From: Parietaria judaica
Lineage: Eukaryota; Streptophyta; Magnoliopsida; Rosales; Urticaceae
Assembly (NCBI GenBank): GCA_954871525.1
Contig: OX940870.1
Coordinates: 7,533,501-7,597,500 of the forward strand
DNA length: 64,000 nucleotides
Direction: 5' to 3'
Shown here: positions 23,343 through 36,400 of the stretch, in pieces
How positions within the stretch are numbered: position 1 is the stretch's first letter
How the letters are laid out: every line of letters starts with the position of its first letter
Made by a program: the position numbers and the translations under genes
The notes under the pieces: generated by a model
The model's input: only the letters and a program-made list of their open reading frames with translations
Told to the model about the DNA's origin: nothing
Database searches by the model: none

Positions 23343-25267
23343 TACCGTAGTATAACTAGTGTGTGTTACAGATATTTTGGCGTCGTACATCATTTCAAAA
23401 TTATTTATTAAATAAAATAGGAATTAGGACATTAATATGTGTTTGGGGATATTTTAAAAGTAATTTCAGTTTAGTTTACAACACTAAATATTGAATTATT
23501 ATAGTAACCAATTATTCATGTATAAATTGGCTAATTATATAATCAGCTCTACCAATATTTAAGGACGTATAGTAATGTTATTAAAAATATAATTGATGAG
23601 AGGGTGAATGAATATAAAAGAAAATGAGATCACACTATTTTGCGTGTTGGAGAACACATTAATCATTCATCAACTAACACCTAAAAAATAAAGAATCAAT
23701 CAAATTAATTAATTTAAATATCAAAGTCAACACAAGAAGTAGCATTTCGACTATAGATATATCCGAACGCGTTGTATTGCTTAAGAGTGAAAACAATTCC
23801 CCTCATTCACACCTCAATTATGAAATTCACGACTAAATATTATTTTATATTACGTAATTCAAACCAAGCTTTATCATAGCAGACACCCACCTAAAACTGA
23901 AGCGAAAGCATTTTGAATTAAAAAAAAAATAACTTTTTTTTAACACTCTTTTGGTGTTCACAGTAGTGGGTTACTGTGCAGACCATATAGGGTGAGTTTT
24001 TTTTTTTTTTTTTTGGTGTGTGTGGATAGATTCTATGAACACTATAACATGCACTAATGTTGGTTGCCCAACAATAACCCACTTGATAAAGTCTTTGATT
24101 AACCTTATGTCGGCTAACCAATTCTATTCCCAAGAAAAGCCAGCTCTTTGTAGTTGCAGCCATGAAAATATGAAAGACAACAAGTGACTGATACAGCCTG
24201 ACCTTAATTATGTATCGCTTATATATGTATATATTATTCAAGACTTCAAGTGGAATAATGATTTGTACGTGTTTATATAGTAATATTAGTAAAGGAATAA
24301 ATATGTAAGTTATATATAATTATATATATTGGGTTATTCGACCTTGCATAAGTAACCAACTTCTCGGCAAAAAGTTGTGCTATTTTTTGTACACGTGTCC
24401 TTTGACATGCCAAAGTTGTAAGTATCCTACCTAGAAGCTTCTCGAGGCAATGTTAAATTTTTTATGTTTTGTTTGACTACGTGACTGTACGGTTTGACTT
24501 TCCACAGAAGAGTTCTAATTTGGTGGGCATAGACTCGTAGTAGATGGATTAGAAGATGAATAAGTAATTGGTCAAAAGTCAAACAGAGACTTCAATTTAT
24601 AACTTGTCTATATATGACGAGATTGTGAGCAACGCATGAGATATTTTATTACGGTTTATATATAATTATCCGTAACTACACCCATCTACCCTTTTAATAG
24701 GCCAATATAATTGTCACACCTAGTTACTATTATACCTCATATGTAAATTATGGTTGGATTGTTCACTAATCACTATTAGGTTTGTTAGTGCTTTGATTGA
24801 CTGCTTGATTGAATATTGATGACTGTGTTCACTTATTTTACAAATAAATAAAATTAATTTATAATTTTTTAATGTTATTGATTTGTAGTCACATATGATT
24901 GCACAATATCGAGAGCAGCCGATCGATGTACGAGATTCCACAATACAAATCGTTATCTATGTGAAATGTTATGAAGTTTCACTTTAATATTTTTGTTAAG
25001 TCTTCTTTGTTTTTCTTTTATTTATTTTAAATAGGACTTAACATTAATCATATATACTTAGTGAATGATGATACGAATCATCGATTTCAAAACTCTTTAG
25101 TCTCGTCATTACCTAATAAAATTATTTGAAGTATGTAATATGTTAATTATAATGTAAATTTGTGCATATATATATAATCAAAAATGTATGTGCATATTTA
25201 CACTCGCTTTCACTACTGAGTCGGAGATCATATTAGCCCACACTCGTGGTCTGGCGTGACTTACTGC

Positions 25268-25298
<31 letters not shown>

Positions 25299-26060
25299 TC
25301 CAATAAATGTGCCTAAAGAGAAACCAGCATCACTTTTTCTCGGTGGAAAGCAAAAAAAAATGTACTTTCTAATATAATTTTATTTTCGTGGCAAAGTTGA
25401 TACCAATCACAAATTCATCTTAATCGCTATTCTCTGTGGTCATTACTATAGTCTATACAATCGAATGGACCACTAACAATTCATAGTACGATAAAATTAT
25501 AGTTTTGTTTGGATAAAACAAAACGGAGTAGTGAAGTAGAGAGTGGAGCGATTAAGTATTCAAGTTCATGTTGTTCATGCCACGTGGAACCACTTGTCAC
25601 CAATCACTTGAAGCGCCGATTCTCCAATTTTCGGTTTATTCATTTTATTGTTATGCTCTATAATGATCATCCAATCAATTCCAACAACACAAGAAGACAA
25701 AAGTGGAAGATCAGACAAAAGTTAAGTGGCTGAATTCAACTAAATGTTGATGGACAACATTTGCCACGTGTTGCACAAATTTAAGTTCCCGAAACAAGTC
25801 TAAATTGAAATAAAGATACAAAAATCATTTCGTGACATAAACTAATTTATTTAGAATAATCATCCTATCCCTATGAGACGACCCGAATAGGACGGAATAT
25901 GGGACGGCATTCGGGTCTTGGCGGGTAGGATTGCAGATAAGTGGTGACTTGTAAGGGTTCATGCAAATGGTAGTAGTAGATCTGAGCGACAATATTTATT
26001 TGTCGAGTGGCGACAACCGACTGTCAACTGGTTTAATATCAATGTTGATGCATATTTACT
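23343..26060. other. AT-rich intergenic DNA
   Basis: No gene is supported. Several A- or T-runs (23931, 24000) and a (TA)n run near 25271-25293 are present. The patch at 25860-25990 ('gacccgaataggacgg', 'cattcgggtcttggcggg') is a GC-richer repeat-like block. Confidence 0.5.
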
Positions 26061-26065
26061 CTTAG

Positions 26066-26272
26066 ATGAATCATATTTTTGAATGCATTGTGAGAGTTTT
26101 TGAAGTCCGTTTGATAATGGCAAGAATTGGTTATCAATACGAAAATTTCTTAATTTACGAAGTTGAAGCCCTAAGCCTCAAAGAAGCTTTCTCTTCGATC
26201 AAGCTGAAAAACCTATATTGTTATTGGTTTGAGTCAGACTCTCAAATTCTTATTAATAGTCTTTTTTTGTGA
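26066..26272 (+). pseudogene. LINE RNase H-like (RVT_3) fragment
   Basis: The frame encodes EVEALSLKEAFSSIKLKNL followed by YWFESDSQILINSL. The pattern E-x-EA-x(2)-LxEA...ESDSQ...L is the central part of the RVT_3 RNase H-like domain of plant non-LTR retrotransposons, with the conserved Glu and the Asp of ESDS. The upstream RLIMAR piece fits the segment just before it. It lacks the first Asp motif and the 3' end, so it is a broken relic rather than a gene. Confidence 0.6.
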
Positions 26273-26544
26273 TCGGGTTATCAGACTTTCATATGTTCGT
26301 TGTTATTGTTTAGAGCTGTCAAAAAATTTCCCATTTGCATTTTTTTTTAAAGTTTTTTTTGACATCGCGAATACCGTTGCCCTTAACTTATGTAAAATGA
26401 CATATTTTTTTCCTCATCGTTCAAAGTAGACTGATACTCCTCTCAAGCCTGGCCTAAGCATTGGGCAGCTTAGGCCACTGCCCAAAGCCCCAAAATATAC
26501 AAACCCCTCAATTGAAATACGATGAACGAATATACTATATTGTA

Positions 26545-27691
26545 GGGATAATAGCGGCATAAATCCCTAACCTTTAGTCAACTGGAGCGGCATAACCCCA
26601 ACCTCATTTAATAGTGTCGCAAGTATCAAAAGTTTAATTTCGTTAATATTTAACTAACAGATGTTAGTCAACAGTGACGTGGCGAGAGACACTCATCCAC
26701 GTGCCATGTCAGCTTCCTGCGTCATCCTGATAATTGAAAAATTATTGTGGAGCAGAATGAATTCGAACACGCGCCATAACAACCCAGGGTTCCTCTGCCA
26801 CTAGTCCAAGGCTAGTATTCATCTAGAATGAGTAAATTCTAGAATTTAAATAACAAAACTTCTTAACAAGATACATAATATTTGTGCTCACTTTTCTAAC
26901 ACAAGCTCAGGTTTATTTTTTCAGAACCAATCCTGAGTTGACATTTTTTAGGGTTGGGCTCGAGTTGACTCTTCAGGCCGGTTTCGAAATAGTCAACCAA
27001 AAACCGGCCCAAAAAGTCAACTCGAGCCTAACCCTAATTTTTTTAACTCGGGATTGGTTCTAAAAAATCAACCCGAGTCCGTAGGGGTGATCATAGGTTT
27101 GGTTGTGCCGCCCCGATACTTTTATGGACCCGATCCGTTCACATTGGGTTACACATCCGACCAAAAAAATTTCAATGCCCGAACCAAACCGACCTAATAA
27201 AAATTGGGTTGGATTATTTTGGGCCGTTGGGTTGTGTCTAAAACGCTCACCCTACGAGCCCGGTCTAAAAAATTTAACCCGTGCTCGCGTCGAAAAAGTA
27301 AAGCAAAGTGAACGCAAAAATATGTCTCTTATTAAGATATTTCGTTTTGTTTAAATTCTAATTTTTACAACATGCCATCATATATTAGTGTTGGTCTACG
27401 GCAAAGCAGAGATGTGGTGGGGGTATGTGCGCGAGCTCGAATCCTTTTTGCTCCACAATAATTTTTCAATTATCAGGATGACGCAGGAAGCTGACATGGC
27501 CAATAAGAGAGTGCGCGTCTGACGTGGCAGCCACGTGGATGAGGGTCTCTCGCCACGTCACTGTTGACTAACATCTGTTAGTCAAATATTAACGGAATTA
27601 AACTTTTAGTACTTGCGCCGCTATTAAATAGAGTTAAGAGTTATGCCGCCTCAGTTGACTAAAGATTAGGGATTTATGCCGCTATTATCCC
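26545..27691. mobile_element. MULE-like element with long (~230-260 bp) terminal inverted repeats
   Basis: Starting GGGATAATAGCGGCATAAAT and ending with its exact reverse complement, the two ends remain inverted copies for about 230 bp (26545-26775 and about 27440-27691). They include 'agatgttagtcaacagtgac' and a G-box-like 'ccacgtg'. The right arm carries an extra segment of about 30 bp. Long inverted repeats are typical of Mutator-like elements. A 9-bp duplication is not apparent in the flanks. No transposase is present. The interior holds a foldback (26914-27068) and a block of 'gggtt'-rich repeat sequence. Confidence 0.65.
26914..27068. repeat. Foldback (palindromic) repeat nested in the MULE-like element
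   Basis: The left arm ('gaaccaatcctgagttgac', 'gggttgggctcgagttgac', 'ggccggttt') is followed within a few tens of bases by its inverted copy ('aaaccggccc', 'gtcaactcgagcctaaccc', 'ggattggttc'). Together they form a near-complete hairpin of about 150 bp. Confidence 0.7.
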
Positions 27692-27839
27692 ATAAGGAGA
27701 TTATTCTAATAGGCCTTGCGAGCAACAATTTACTTTACTAGGCCCATTTATCAAAAAATAGCTCACTTTTTTTTGCTCAAAAAATAGCTTACTTAAGAAT
27801 ATCAGAATATAAATATAAAATTTGTACAAGGCTATAGTA

Positions 27840-28812
27840 CAAAGGTGCGAAATGCCGCGAATTTCGCTCGAAAATCGCGCCGATTTTCGTTTTCCGGAGA
27901 CTACCGAAACGAAATCCTTGCCGTGCCGCTGTCGTTTTCCCAAATGCCGCGAAATTCGAATGGGCACGTCGAAGGAATGTCGTAAAACTGGCGAAAAATG
28001 ACTGGAATTTCGAAAAAAATTAAACTATTGGTAGATTTCGGCAAAAATACCAATTAATTTTTTGGTCCCACCCCACCCCGTCCCGTCTCGGCCGGACGGC
28101 GGCGGCGCGCGCGTGTGGTAGTACATTTGTGTGAGTCCTCCCCCATCCACAAAATCCTATGACCCTAAGGGCTTGGCCCTTGTCCCTAATATTTGGTATA
28201 TAAACATCACCAAACTCTTATTATCTATCAATGTGGGACTTTTGTTATTCAACTAATATCACACATTCACACTTAACATACACATACACATACACTTCAC
28301 TTAATAATTTAACTTAATATTACACACTTCAAATAATATTATACACTTAACATACATATTAACTTCACCTAACATACATATACACTTAATATGTATATTC
28401 ATTTAATATTATACACTTCAACTAATATTAATATTATACATATACACTTAATAATTTAACATATGTTTTGTGGTATGATATTATCAACTAATAATGTGAT
28501 TTTACATTATACATTTCACACCTACATATTTAAGTTACAAATGTGTTTTGTTGTATACAATTATGTCTTGTATTTATTAAATATGTAGTTTTGAACCTAT
28601 ATAAATATCATGCTTAAATACTCAAAAATTTTTACAGAATATCCGTCGGCATATCCATCGGCAAGCGGTATGCCCATTCGAAAAATGCGATAAATACGGT
28701 AAACGACATGCCCTTTTTTTACCATTTGCCCATCGACATACCCATCGGCAAGCGATATATCCGTAAAACAAAAAATTCAAAACGAAAACGGCAAGCGGCA
28801 TTTTAAACCTTG
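27840..28812. mobile_element. Non-autonomous hAT-like element, family A (~973 bp)
   Basis: The left end is CAAAGGTGCGAAATGCCGCG and the right end, in reverse complement, is CAAGGTTTAAAATGCCGC. Flanks share 'agtac' but an exact 8-bp duplication is not clear. The interior contains a GC-rich block (28080-28115), 'gtgtgagtcctccccc', a TATATAAAC string (28198-28206) and AT-rich 'acatacatatacactt' repeats. It is nearly identical in this part to 22690-23130. The right subterminal region ('catcggcaagcggtatgcc') matches the element at 10736. Confidence 0.6.
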
Positions 28813-31800
28813 AGTACAAGTTGTGGACTCGCGGGCACCACTCTTTATATATTTTATTGGTTAACCTTTTATTTTTCTGTCATACTAGAGAAACTTATAT
28901 TTTAATATTTCTTTTTATTTCCCTTACATGTGTTAAATAATTTGTGTTAATCTTCTTATTCCCAATAAATTAGTGAAGTTTTTTAGAGGGAAATTTAGTA
29001 GAAACGATATGTTTTCTTATTTAAAATACACTGTCTAATAAATATTTGGAGTTTATCATTTTACTTTCAATTTTTATAATAAATGTACCCTCTGTTATGC
29101 AAACAAAAGATAAAACTTAAAAGTATCATCTTGGTGTATATTAGTTTCTCTATGCAAACAAAAAATAAAACTTAAAAGTATCCTCTTGGTGTATATTAGT
29201 TTCTCTTTTATACCTTTGCTTTATTCTAATTTTCACAAATTTAGAATTGCATCTTAGCATAATTTTGAATTTACCTTTATATATCATCTCTCTTTTTTAA
29301 AAGCTTTAATACTATTCATGATAAATTTAAGAATTTTATTTTTCTTGTGAAATTAAATTACACTTAAAGGTACATTTTAATTTTAAAATAGATCACACTT
29401 AAAGGTACATTTTAATATTACACTTAGAAGGAACATCGTGCGCTTTTGTACAGTAATGTAAAAAAATACAATATTATAACAAATATATTTTATATATTAT
29501 GTTTAAAAATTGTATTTATTTTTTGCCTAATACTATGTTTGTATTTGTTATTCTCTTTTAGTTGAGGCCTCATACTATGTAAGATTTAAAAAATTAAAAT
29601 TACACATCATTTCTTACATTCTTACATCAATGCTGTATATATTCCTCAACATAATAATTGTAAACATATTTCTAATGTTTGTGATTAGAATTGTATAACA
29701 TGCATTGGCAGATCCACTCACAAAGGTGGGGTTGGTGAATCTACCCTTCCAATTTCTGAAAATCAATTAGTATTGCCCAATTTTTTTAAAATTATACAAA
29801 CCAACCCCCTTGAAACTCAAACCCATATGTGGTTTATTTAAATTTTTGTTCTAAATAGCAAATGTTTGGATTTATTACTTTGTTACAACTATGAAAGAAA
29901 GAGGATCTCATTTTGACGACCGAGAATCATAAATGGGAAGAACTAAACTTGAAGTATCAAACAAATATGAAAGTGAACTTGTTAATTTTTTATTTTTTTT
30001 TTAACCTCCCGTCTCTGAATCCTGGTTCCGCCATTTTACATGCAACAAGAAAAAGTTTAAGGATTTTATTATTTTTTATCGAAGTAATCTATTTGTGATT
30101 AGAAAAATCGTTTTTTTTTTATATATTTTATTTATCTTAATTGCATATATTTTAATAGTCATTAGTCACACATGTTTTTGGTTAATCAATCACTATTGAC
30201 AAAAAAACGCTTAAGATGAACAAATTAATATATGGGCTTCTTCTTCTTTTGTAAGCCCATATGGGCTCAAATTATGTGCACAGAACGTTAGAGGCCCATT
30301 TTCCGTAAAACAAATCATCATTGTTTTTCAGGATGCAAATAAAATATAAACTTGTAGTACATACTACAGTATAGACTGTATAATTCTGAAAATATCCAAA
30401 AAGTGAAGTTTGAGAAAAGTCTCAGTACGCCTAATTGTTTCTTGGGTAAGGGAAGGACATCAAAAAAATAAGCAATGAGAAAAACAAAGGAACTGAAGCT
30501 CTACAGTATAAGTATTTAGTTAATCCTCACAAAAAACTATTGAATAATATATTAAAAAAATACTTAAAAATATAAAGAAAAGGTGGCGAATTATACTTTA
30601 CAATCAAATGATATTAATTTCTCAGTTTTGTTGCTCCCCTTTCTTTAATAATAATTTTTTTTACTAAATTAATTCACTCCCTGAATTCCTGAAAGTGCTC
30701 GGTCTAGTCTGATAAAGCATGAATAGTGTCATGCATGTTGCAAAAGGGCACATGAAAATCTGCATGTGTGCTTTTTCATGCTGATGGAAATTATATGTTC
30801 CATGTTTTTTTCTTGGAAATTGTTTGTTCTTGCACGTATACTTCATTCTTGGAATGTTTTGCTTTTGATTTCTTCAACTTTCATTTCCATATATATAACA
30901 TGAAATATATTCTCTAGGACTAGGGCAATTAATATTAGACTTTACCAGGGCAAATCGGGTTAGGGAAAATTGATTGATCATTTTACACCTACGATCTTCA
31001 TGTACGTAAGTATTCCTTTTTCGAGAGTTAATAACCACCAAGAACTCTGATCGAGAATAGTGAAGACGACTTGCAAGCGAGAAATAAACGTACCTCTCGT
31101 ATATTTTGATTGATAATTAAAGAATCCTAAGAGGATCCACATTGCCCGATTTTAAGTTTGCCCGAGCTTTGGAAGCCTCGTCAAGACCTCAAAACTAGCT
31201 AGATGTACAAAAATGTATAAATCAGTGCATATCATATAATTAATTCAATAGCGAGGCCGAGCGAAGTTCAGCTCGTTGAGCGGGTTCCCCTTAAAATCTA
31301 CCGATTTTATGAAACTTTTCGACACACCGGACCCACGTGTCCCTTAATTCTACACCCCTTAGAACTGTCTAATGAATTTAAAGGAAAATAAAAAATAACA
31401 ATCTGACTCACTAGACCATATATGAATGATCATCTCATCTCAAGTACAAAAGGTGTGACAAAACATCGGTGGAACCAACAAACATTGGAGTAGAAGAAAC
31501 CTAACTTTAATCCTTAAAATCCACAATGCCCTTTATTTTCACATTCACACAATACCATTTTTGTCCCTTTTTTTAATTGATTGTTGATGCGAAGCCCATT
31601 GGAGGCAGGCAAAGACTGAATATAATAATAAAATGTCATTAAAAAGTCCAAATCGAAGGAAATGGTCATCCAAGTGGGGCTCGCAATCCACTATTGAGTA
31701 ATGAGCCTATTTCCCCAGTGCCCAAAAAACAAGAGAAGAAGAAGCATTTGGTTGCGAAATCGGAGGTTTGGAGACTTTGAACGGCTGAGATCGGCGAGGA

Positions 31801-32849
31801 GGGAGATCCGACGGTGGGAGATGAGTTTGGGGAAGGAACGAAGAGGGTCGCGGAAACACGGAGCCGCTCTCGCCCAGAGTTTGGAAGATATTCGCTTCCC
31901 CTATCTGTGGGCCCCCACTCATGTCCCACCGTCAAAACAATTGCCTTTTCTATTTTATTTATTCTTTTTATATAATAAGAAAAGTATTTGGTACAAATGT
32001 ATCATGAACTTTCTTCTTTAGTGCATTCTCCTCCCAGGTTTGTATTTTGTGTCACTAAGCCCCCTTATTTTTCTAAAATGTAGCATTGGTATTCCCTAAA
32101 TATTTAAATTGTCAAAAGCCTTTATATCGTTCAGTTCTATATTTTTAATCTTATTATGTTTTATATTTCATCTTGCGAGAAAGAAGAATAATTCGTTATT
32201 TTATTGTATTATAATGATAATATGTCAATATTGTACTTCTTTTTATAAGGCAAGTATGGTAGCCCACGTAACCTTCGGATTCGGACTAATGAACTTGCGT
32301 GAAACCCTTGGAAGAACGGGCATAATTTTAAGGATTGCTTTTAATTTCTAAAGACATGAACAAAGATATTCTCGTGCCAGCGTCGAAATCGCCGTACATG
32401 ATTTATTTTAAAGCTACCGTACTCGATTTTACAATGTGACTCTAATCTTATAATGTCTTTATAATACTCCGTACTCAATTTTTATTTTAAACCGCTTTTA
32501 TAAAATCATACTATTTTCTAATAGTTTCATAATCTAATATATTTATTTTATCTACTAACTAACAGCTAAATATATCTTGTGCTCAAAGAGCAATTTCGTA
32601 CAAAACAGAACTAAAATAACAAAGGGAAAGGGCACCATACAACAAAATTAGAGGGCCTTTACGCAAATTACTGAAAATAAAATAAAGAAAAACTCAACCA
32701 TGGTTTAGCTTTTTGGCGGACTCAAGTTGAGGCTCAATATTATCCTCATGGCTTTCTTCTGCAGCACTTGCCAACAGATTCACTAAGCAACACACACACA
32801 CCGTCACTCTCTCTCTCTCTCTCGCTTCCTTCAGTCGGCGATCGCGACG
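28813..32849. other. Mostly AT-rich intergenic DNA upstream of the LBD gene
   Basis: Apart from the MITE at 29704-30035, no gene is supported. A 58-bp tandem duplication ('atgcaaacaaaa', 'cttggtgtatattagtttc') spans about 29096-29212, and 'cacttaaaggtacatttta' repeats at about 29362-29415. A GC-rich patch at 31730-31920 reads open on both strands but matches no family I know. A CT run at about 32808-32823 lies in the LBD leader. Confidence 0.45.
29704..30035. mobile_element. Short hAT-type MITE (332 bp)
   Basis: The left end is ATTGGCAGATCCACT and the right end in reverse complement is AATGGCGGAACCAGG, imperfect inverted repeats. Flanks taacatgc (29696-29703) and ttacatgc (30036-30043) agree at 7 of 8 positions, an aged 8-bp duplication. 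No coding capacity is seen. Confidence 0.55.
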
Positions 32850-33492
32850 ATGAGCTGCAACGGCTGCCGAGTGCTCCGCAAAGGCTGCGGCGAGGCGTGC
32901 GTGCTCCGCACGTGCCTGCAGTGGATCGACTCCCCCGACGCCCAGGGCAACGCCACCCTCTTCCTCGCCAAGTTCTTCGGCCGCAGCGACCTCCTCTCCT
33001 TCATCGCCGCCGTCCCCCACCACCAGCGCCCCGGTATCTATCATGTTATTACCATTCTACCCTCTCCCTCTTCCCGTTTCTCTAGATGATAACTCGAAAC
33101 GTTTCTCTCTCGCAGCGCTGTTCCAGTCGCTCCTCTTCGAAGCGTGCGGGCGCACGGTCAACCCGGTCAACGGCGCGGTGGGCCTGCTCTCCAGCGGGAA
33201 CTGGCACGTGTGCCAGGCGGCGGTGGAGACCGTGATCCACGGCGGAGCCCTGCGCCCGATGCAGGGGGTCCTCGCCCCGTCCGCCGCGGCCATGGATCGC
33301 TCCGCCAACCGCCTCCCCGCGGCGATCGACCGGTCCGTCAGCGCGATCGGGCTCTCTCTCACGGCGCCGAGCTCCGGCTCGAGCAGGGGCAGATCGGGAG
33401 TTCTCAACAGATCGCCGATGAGCTCGGACGAGTCGGTCGGGTTCGGGATCGGCGACCGCAAGGAACGGAAGCTCCTCAACCTCTTTGTCTGA
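32850..33492 (+). CDS. Class II LOB-domain (LBD) transcription factor, LBD37/38/39-like
   Basis: Exon 1 is 32850-33033 and exon 2 is 33116-33492. The 82-bp intron has GT..AG ends and splits one codon (RP-A-LFQSLL), giving 186 residues. The zinc-binding C-block [17 protein letters not shown] has the CX2CX6CX3C spacing (C3, C6, C13, C17). The GAS region follows with [35 protein letters not shown] and [15 protein letters not shown]. The [13 protein letters not shown] start and lack of the class I leucine zipper mark class [14 protein letters not shown] favours the LBD37/38/39 branch, known in Arabidopsis as nitrogen-responsive repressors of anthocyanin genes. The variable tail is Ser-rich and ends ERKLLNLFV. 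Codons are GC-rich relative to flanking DNA. Which of the three orthologues is not resolved. Confidence 0.94.
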
Positions 33493-33499
33493 ATATCAC

Positions 33500-36400
33500 T
33501 ACCACCTTACCCTAGTAGTCCATACATATATTTATATATGTATCTATCTAGATATATATTAATATATACATATATAGAAAGAGCAGAGCAGAGAGTTTTG
33601 GTAGTGAATAAGAGCAATGTAAATAAGGGAGAGAATTTCGATCTAATGAAGAAGAGGTCTCCTCCTCCTCCTCCTCCTCCTTAAACCTGTCGCCGGAGTT
33701 GAGTAACTCCGGCGAGTTTTGCGTTTATCTCCGGTGGTGGTGGCGGTGGTTGATGAATTAATATGACGTGGACATGGTTGGCATTTAGCAAAAGGGGCTT
33801 TTTGGGGTTTTTGTCAGCTTCCTCCATGGTGGGGTTTCTCCGCCAAAGCAGACCTCCCAATTAAGGCTCTTTAATTGGCTCATCAAACATACAATAAGTA
33901 AAACGACGTCGTATTACATGCATTTGATTTGATGAAATCCGATCTGATATGTTATTAAAAATTGAACGGAGACTTTTGAATCTTATTCGCTCGTTGGTGC
34001 TGAAAAAACAAAAGGCTATTAATATTTTTATCCGAATCTTTATTATTAGCCTTCGCTATATATTAACATAAAATGGTGAGAGAGGGAAATGGATATAGCT
34101 GTGGTTGCTGACGTGGAGATGCTGGTCTAGTAATGAGTCCACGTACATAGAAACAGTCCATCAAATCTCGAAGTGAATTTTGTTTGTGATGGCGTAGGTC
34201 GGTCGAGGCAAAGGCCAAAGGAAGCGTGTGATATTCACATGGCGTCAGCTGAATATGAGTGAACCCTTGTCCCGTGGCATGCCTCCCAAATGACTAGTCC
34301 TCCTTCTTCGCCAACTTGGGGAACTACACGACAATGTTGGTGACCTCGCCCAGCTTTATCTTGTGGCGGAATCAGAATATTAATTCTGATGAAAATAAAA
34401 ACCGTGAGTTATTTAATGACTAATGAGTATAACTCGACTCGAGGAAATAATAATAATAAAAAAAGATAGTGAAAAAAGCAGGTTCAATCATACGATATCA
34501 CCAAGCAATGATTTATCAGATTTCATCGGGATTCTAAAATTGAAGTTGTTTGGGTATAAATCGGTGGCGGAACTACATGTGCACCAGCGAGCTCACGTGC
34601 ATACACTCACTTAAAAAATTCTTCATTCTTCATTTTTTGTTGTTTGTTTGCTTTTTTTTTTTTAAATATGAATGGACCTTGTTAAAACTCTCTAATCGTC
34701 CTGAATGGGTGTAACTTGGGCGAGGAAAGAGCGCCCAAACACTATCATTCAATTCATTAAACAAAGTTTCATGGACAAAGACCGGAGAATCCTCAAACGA
34801 GAAAAACCCGAAGCTAACACTGTTACAAGCCCAATACATAAGTGATAAGGGAAAAACTTAGTGTTTCGAGGGCTTAAATGAAATTGAACAAAATAAAATA
34901 CAAGTTGTTGTTCATTAATTGTGATTAAGGCAAAAAAAAAAAAAGATCTACTGTGGTTTAGGAGTAAAAGATGACCAAAATATGAGCTTTTAGACTTTTA
35001 TCCTTTCTTGACCCGATAAATATATTCTACAATACGTATAAAAGTAACATTACATTTTTATAATTTTAACAGTCACTTCAATAGGTGCTTAATAATTTTT
35101 TATTTATATATTTGGAAAAAAAAATGCTAATTAAGATTATAAATGAATTAAGAATTAAATAAGTTCGGAATGGTTTAAAAAGTATGGCATGGGAGGGCTA
35201 TACCTCTCCTTGATATCTAGACTACCTCTACAACTCTTTTGGAACAATCTTTGACATCCACACACTTTTATTTTGTTCTAGATTACTTGAGAAAAAAATT
35301 GAAGCAACAAAACTACACACGGGAATATATATGAAAAATGCAAATTATAATAAGTGATAGGTACATCCATAATCTTTTTATGGGGAAGCATCGAGAAATC
35401 TCGTAAATTAAGTCGCGTAAGTTAATTTTCTAAAATATTCCCAAAACAAATCTAAATAATAACATGCAGGGGCGAAGCCAGAAATGGTAGGAAGGGGGGG
35501 CGAAAATTAATATACCGACACTGCCTTCTCCCCTTTTTATTTTCTCTAGATATATCGATGTATGATTACTTTAGGTTCCTTATAATAAATGGTAAAAAAT
35601 TTATTCAAAATACTAACGAAATCAACAACTTTAGAAAGAAAAAAAATTAACCGATGATAGTATAATAACTCAGAGGAGGTGGGAGAAAGATTTATGTATT
35701 ATATATGAAGGAAATACAAATGAGTTAAAAAAAAAAAACGACAAAGCTTGCTTTAATAGAAAGAAGCATAGTAGAGCCACTACTAAGTAACTAACTTTCC
35801 TAAAGAATAGGACTAGCAATAACAAATTTTATTGAAAACAATCGAATTAAAAAAAAAAACTAAATCAAAGATTACCATAACCTCTTGCTTCTTAGTTGAA
35901 AGAGTCAATCTTATTCACATTTTCACACGAATGACTAACAAATATTAAAAAAATAAATTAAGTGGGGGCAAAATTTACTTGTATAGTGTATTTTGGATTG
36001 GCCAAGTGGGGTCCATTGCCCCCACTTGAGAGCGTACAGTATGGTGTGAGGATTATCATTATTACTTAATCATAAATCTTACTTTGAAATGAAGTAATTT
36101 AGAAATCACATTACAATGGCCTATATTGGGTCAAACAATAATCCGGCACACTAAAAATCGCCCGGCTATTAAAAAAAGAAGACATACAACGGCTAAACGA
36201 GGTATTATATGCCGGGGGAACAGTGGCTCTTCGATTATAATTTATGTGTCAATCATTGAGTTTCATATGATAGATTTTTTTTTTTTAAGAAGTAGCTTTA
36301 GAATATCTCCGTGTCTCAAAAGAAAATGCACATGAAGAAAAACTTTGATTGGTTTGATGGTTTCACTCTAAGTTGAGCTTCTTTGTTTTTGTTTGTTTTT

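Noticed and set aside
31666..32021. Open frames on both strands in a GC-rich patch
   Set aside because: No motif, start context or splice signals support a gene, so it is kept only as a note in the intergenic entry.
33043..33515. Other long frames over the LBD exon 2, on both strands
   Set aside because: GC-rich shadows. Only the spliced frame gives a complete LOB domain.
35467..36030. Possible MITE with 'ggggcgaagcc' and 'gcccccactt' ends
   Set aside because: The two ends are poor inverted matches and no target duplication could be found.
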